A DNA stretch of 42,021 nucleotides from an uncultured Porphyromonadaceae bacterium (GTDB lineage: Bacteria > Bacteroidota > Bacteroidia > Bacteroidales > Muribaculaceae), in assembly GCA_905202215.1 (NCBI GenBank), contig CAJKRG010000021.1, positions 1 to 42,021 of the forward strand, in the 5' to 3' direction. This document shows, piece by piece, positions 41,954 to 42,021 of the stretch. Each line of letters begins with the position of its first letter. Position 1 is the first letter of the stretch. A program made the translations under genes and the position numbers. The notes under the pieces were generated by a model that was not told the DNA's origin, made no database searches, and saw nothing but the letters and a program-made list of their open reading frames with translations.

Positions 41954-42021
41954 CTCTCGCCGCCGCTACGCGGCAAATCCGCCTCAAGCGCCGCATAGCG
42001 GCAATCATACGGCAGAGCCGC
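41954..42021. repeat. Start of a hairpin-rich repeat at the window edge
   Basis: Two related units, CGCCGCTACGCGGCAA and CGCCGCATAGCGGCAA (about 41961 and 41991), each form a 5-bp stem with a 3-nt loop, followed by partial copies (ACGGCA, GCCGC). The spacing is about 30 bp. The array is cut by the window end. Confidence 0.55.

Overview
The window looks like chromosomal DNA of a Bacteroidales bacterium, probably Muribaculaceae-like. The evidence is many promoters of the Bacteroidota type (TAnnTTTG with an upstream TTTG about 20 bp away), almost no Shine-Dalgarno sequences, GC-rich coding sequence with AT-rich gaps, and a typical gene set: PCMD-domain protein, GH51 arabinofuranosidase, DcaP-like porin, an alpha-2-macroglobulin without thioester, and a DAHP synthase with C-terminal chorismate mutase. 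Assignments rest on motif recognition by eye; no database search was run. I found no tRNA, rRNA, CRISPR array, prophage or intact transposase.

Layout. 1-5126 (+): the right end of a MITE-like element, a GH51 alpha-L-arabinofuranosidase, a beta-helix lipoprotein and a PCMD-domain protein. 5219-9278 (-): an aromatic amino acid operon (pheA, aminotransferase, DAHP synthase/chorismate mutase, tyrA) preceded by a promoter, a 23-residue leader peptide packed with Phe and Tyr codons, and an intrinsic terminator, which together form a classical ribosome-controlled attenuator. 9315-16114 (-): a secreted PI-PLC-like phospholipase, a lone OmpR-type response regulator, a Na/Pi cotransporter with PhoU-like tail, and a hemerythrin-LuxR fusion regulator. 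16120-16443: a gap with hairpins and a probable short transcript. 16428-17279 (-): an unknown envelope protein. 17421-20930 (+): dusB, a DUF2807-type protein, a 333-bp MITE-like insertion and a polysaccharide flippase whose start codon lies inside the insertion. 21150-27945 (-): porin, glutamine synthetase, dipeptide epimerase, NlpC/P60 peptidase and transglutaminase-like protein. 27965-41948 (+): small lipoprotein, class I fumarase, then alpha-2-macroglobulin, UvrD/PcrA helicase, HAD phosphatase and a large TPR protein; the first pair and the last pair of these four overlap by 4 bp.

How the genes work together. The aromatic operon holds the first committed step of the pathway and the chorismate-to-Phe/Tyr branch, so a leader that senses charged tRNA-Phe and tRNA-Tyr fits it well. 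The 24210-27866 genes look like murein-peptide processing (cutting, then epimerising L-Ala-D-Glu); glutamine synthetase follows on the same strand.

Most notable are the Phe/Tyr attenuator; a class of intergenic repeats built from short iterated words and their reverse complements, each locus with its own vocabulary, sitting flush against stop or start codons at five places; and the MITE that rebuilt the flippase N-terminus.
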